The notes beneath the pieces were generated by a model. It worked only from the letters and a program-made list of their open reading frames with translations, made no database searches and was not told the origin of the DNA. A stretch of 64,000 bases of DNA. Origin: Peribacillus frigoritolerans (GTDB lineage: Bacteria > Bacillota > Bacilli > Bacillales > Bacillaceae). Every line of letters starts with the position of its first letter. Position 1 is the first letter of the stretch. Shown one piece after another: positions 63,706-64,000 of the stretch. The translations under genes and the position numbers were made by a program. Where the stretch lies: contig NZ_SMZY01000001.1 in the NCBI RefSeq assembly GCF_004358755.1, positions 496,001-560,000 on the forward strand, given 5' to 3'.

Positions 63706-63999
63706 TTAATACGAAAATATTTCCTGTAATTCTTCTTCGTTATGTGTGGTTTCAAGGGCAATCATGAGTTTTAGTCTTGCTTTTTGGCCATTTAGTCCGT
63801 TGCTGAAAATAATGCCGGCGTCTTTGAGTGTTTTTCCCCCGCCTTCATAGGCATAGACGTCTTGAACGATGCCGTTGAAGCATCTGGATACAATGACAAT
63901 TTTAACGCCTAAGCTCATTAATCTTTTTAAGGACGTCATCATTTTGGGCGGCAGGTTGCCTTGTCCCAGTGCTTCAATAACCAAACCGTCTAGTTTTAA
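63706..63999 (-). CDS. ansA: L-asparaginase, C-terminal part
   Basis: The last 97 residues of a type I-like asparaginase, cut by the window edge. The visible LDGLVIEALGQGNLPPKMM segment is the conserved C-terminal-domain element of bacterial asparaginases (GxGxGNxP type), and the downstream SRCFNG and YEGGGKTLKDAGIIFSNGLNGQKARLKLMIAL follow the family pattern. It converts asparagine to aspartate. Asparaginase next to gudB-ypdA is a common Bacillaceae arrangement. Its stop codon is next to repeat locus D. Confidence 0.88.
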   Translation of the reverse strand, partial: LKLDGLVIEALGQGNLPPKMMTSLKRLMSLGVKIVIVSRCFNGIVQDVYAYEGGGKTLKDAGIIFSNGLNGQKARLKLMIALETTHNEEELQEIFSY

Positions 64000-64000
64000 T

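Overview
The window is a chromosomal segment of a low-GC, endospore-forming Bacillaceae bacterium of the Bacillus/Metabacillus/Priestia type. The evidence is strong Shine-Dalgarno sites with frequent TTG and GTG starts, complete spoIIA and spoVA operons, spoIIM, mciZ, dacB-spmAB and a YjcZ-type micro-protein, and a gene order that largely follows the B. subtilis yqkE-to-ypdA interval. I cannot name the species from sequence reading alone. No rRNA, tRNA, prophage, transposase or CRISPR array was seen.

Layout. 1-1.5 kb: tail of a thiolase gene and scoAB (3-oxoacid CoA-transferase). 1.5-6.1 kb: yqkE, an unrecognised membrane coiled-coil/OB-like protein, aldo/keto reductase yqkF, mciZ, a block of interspersed repeats, nudF and yqxK (endonuclease Q family). 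6.1-6.7 kb: a decayed GNAT acetyltransferase. 6.8-13 kb: spoIIM, fur, yqzK, xerD and the nucleoside salvage operon deoB-punA-pdp. 13-21 kb: dacF, spoIIAA-AB-sigF and the seven-gene spoVA operon (DPA transport). 21-24.7 kb: lysA, ypuA, ppiB and a ferritin. 24.8-29.1 kb: FMN riboswitch, ribD-ribE-ribBA-ribH, a 37-residue membrane ORF and ribT. 29-35 kb: ypuF, a 29-residue YjcZ-like gene, scpAB, an unknown gene, ypuI, dacB, spmAB. 35-42 kb: rluB and resABC plus resDE (cytochrome c maturation and redox two-component system). 42-44 kb: a cobalamin riboswitch followed by a DUF4430-like lipoprotein, an ECF S component and a PduO-type adenosyltransferase. 44-50 kb: sigX-rsiX, an M23/LysM peptidase, a PHP phosphatase, an orphan sporulation-type sensor kinase and a repeat block. 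50-52.9 kb: serA, a second FMN riboswitch with ribU, and ferredoxin. 53-60.5 kb: ypbB-recS-ypbD-ypbE-ypbF, a CBS-domain protein, a membrane protein, a CarH-like MerR/B12-binding regulator and mecB. 60.8-64 kb: gudB, ypdA, a third repeat block and the 3' part of an asparaginase gene.

How it fits together. Much of the window serves sporulation: sigma-F and its two partners, Fur-adjacent spoIIM, forespore DPA uptake, cortex modification by DacB/DacF/SpmAB, and inhibition of FtsZ by MciZ. A second theme is vitamin control. Two FMN riboswitches govern riboflavin synthesis and import, a cobalamin riboswitch heads a likely B12 capture, uptake and adenosylation locus, and a CarH-like regulator can be predicted to sense adenosylcobalamin and light. 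Upstream of that regulator lie tandem 11-bp T-n-n-ACA units that overlap its own putative promoter.

The most interesting unexplained structure is a family of about 120-bp palindromic repeats at four loci. All copies have the same orientation. Their inner stems differ in sequence between loci but keep pairing, and at two loci they abut the stop codon of a minus-strand gene.
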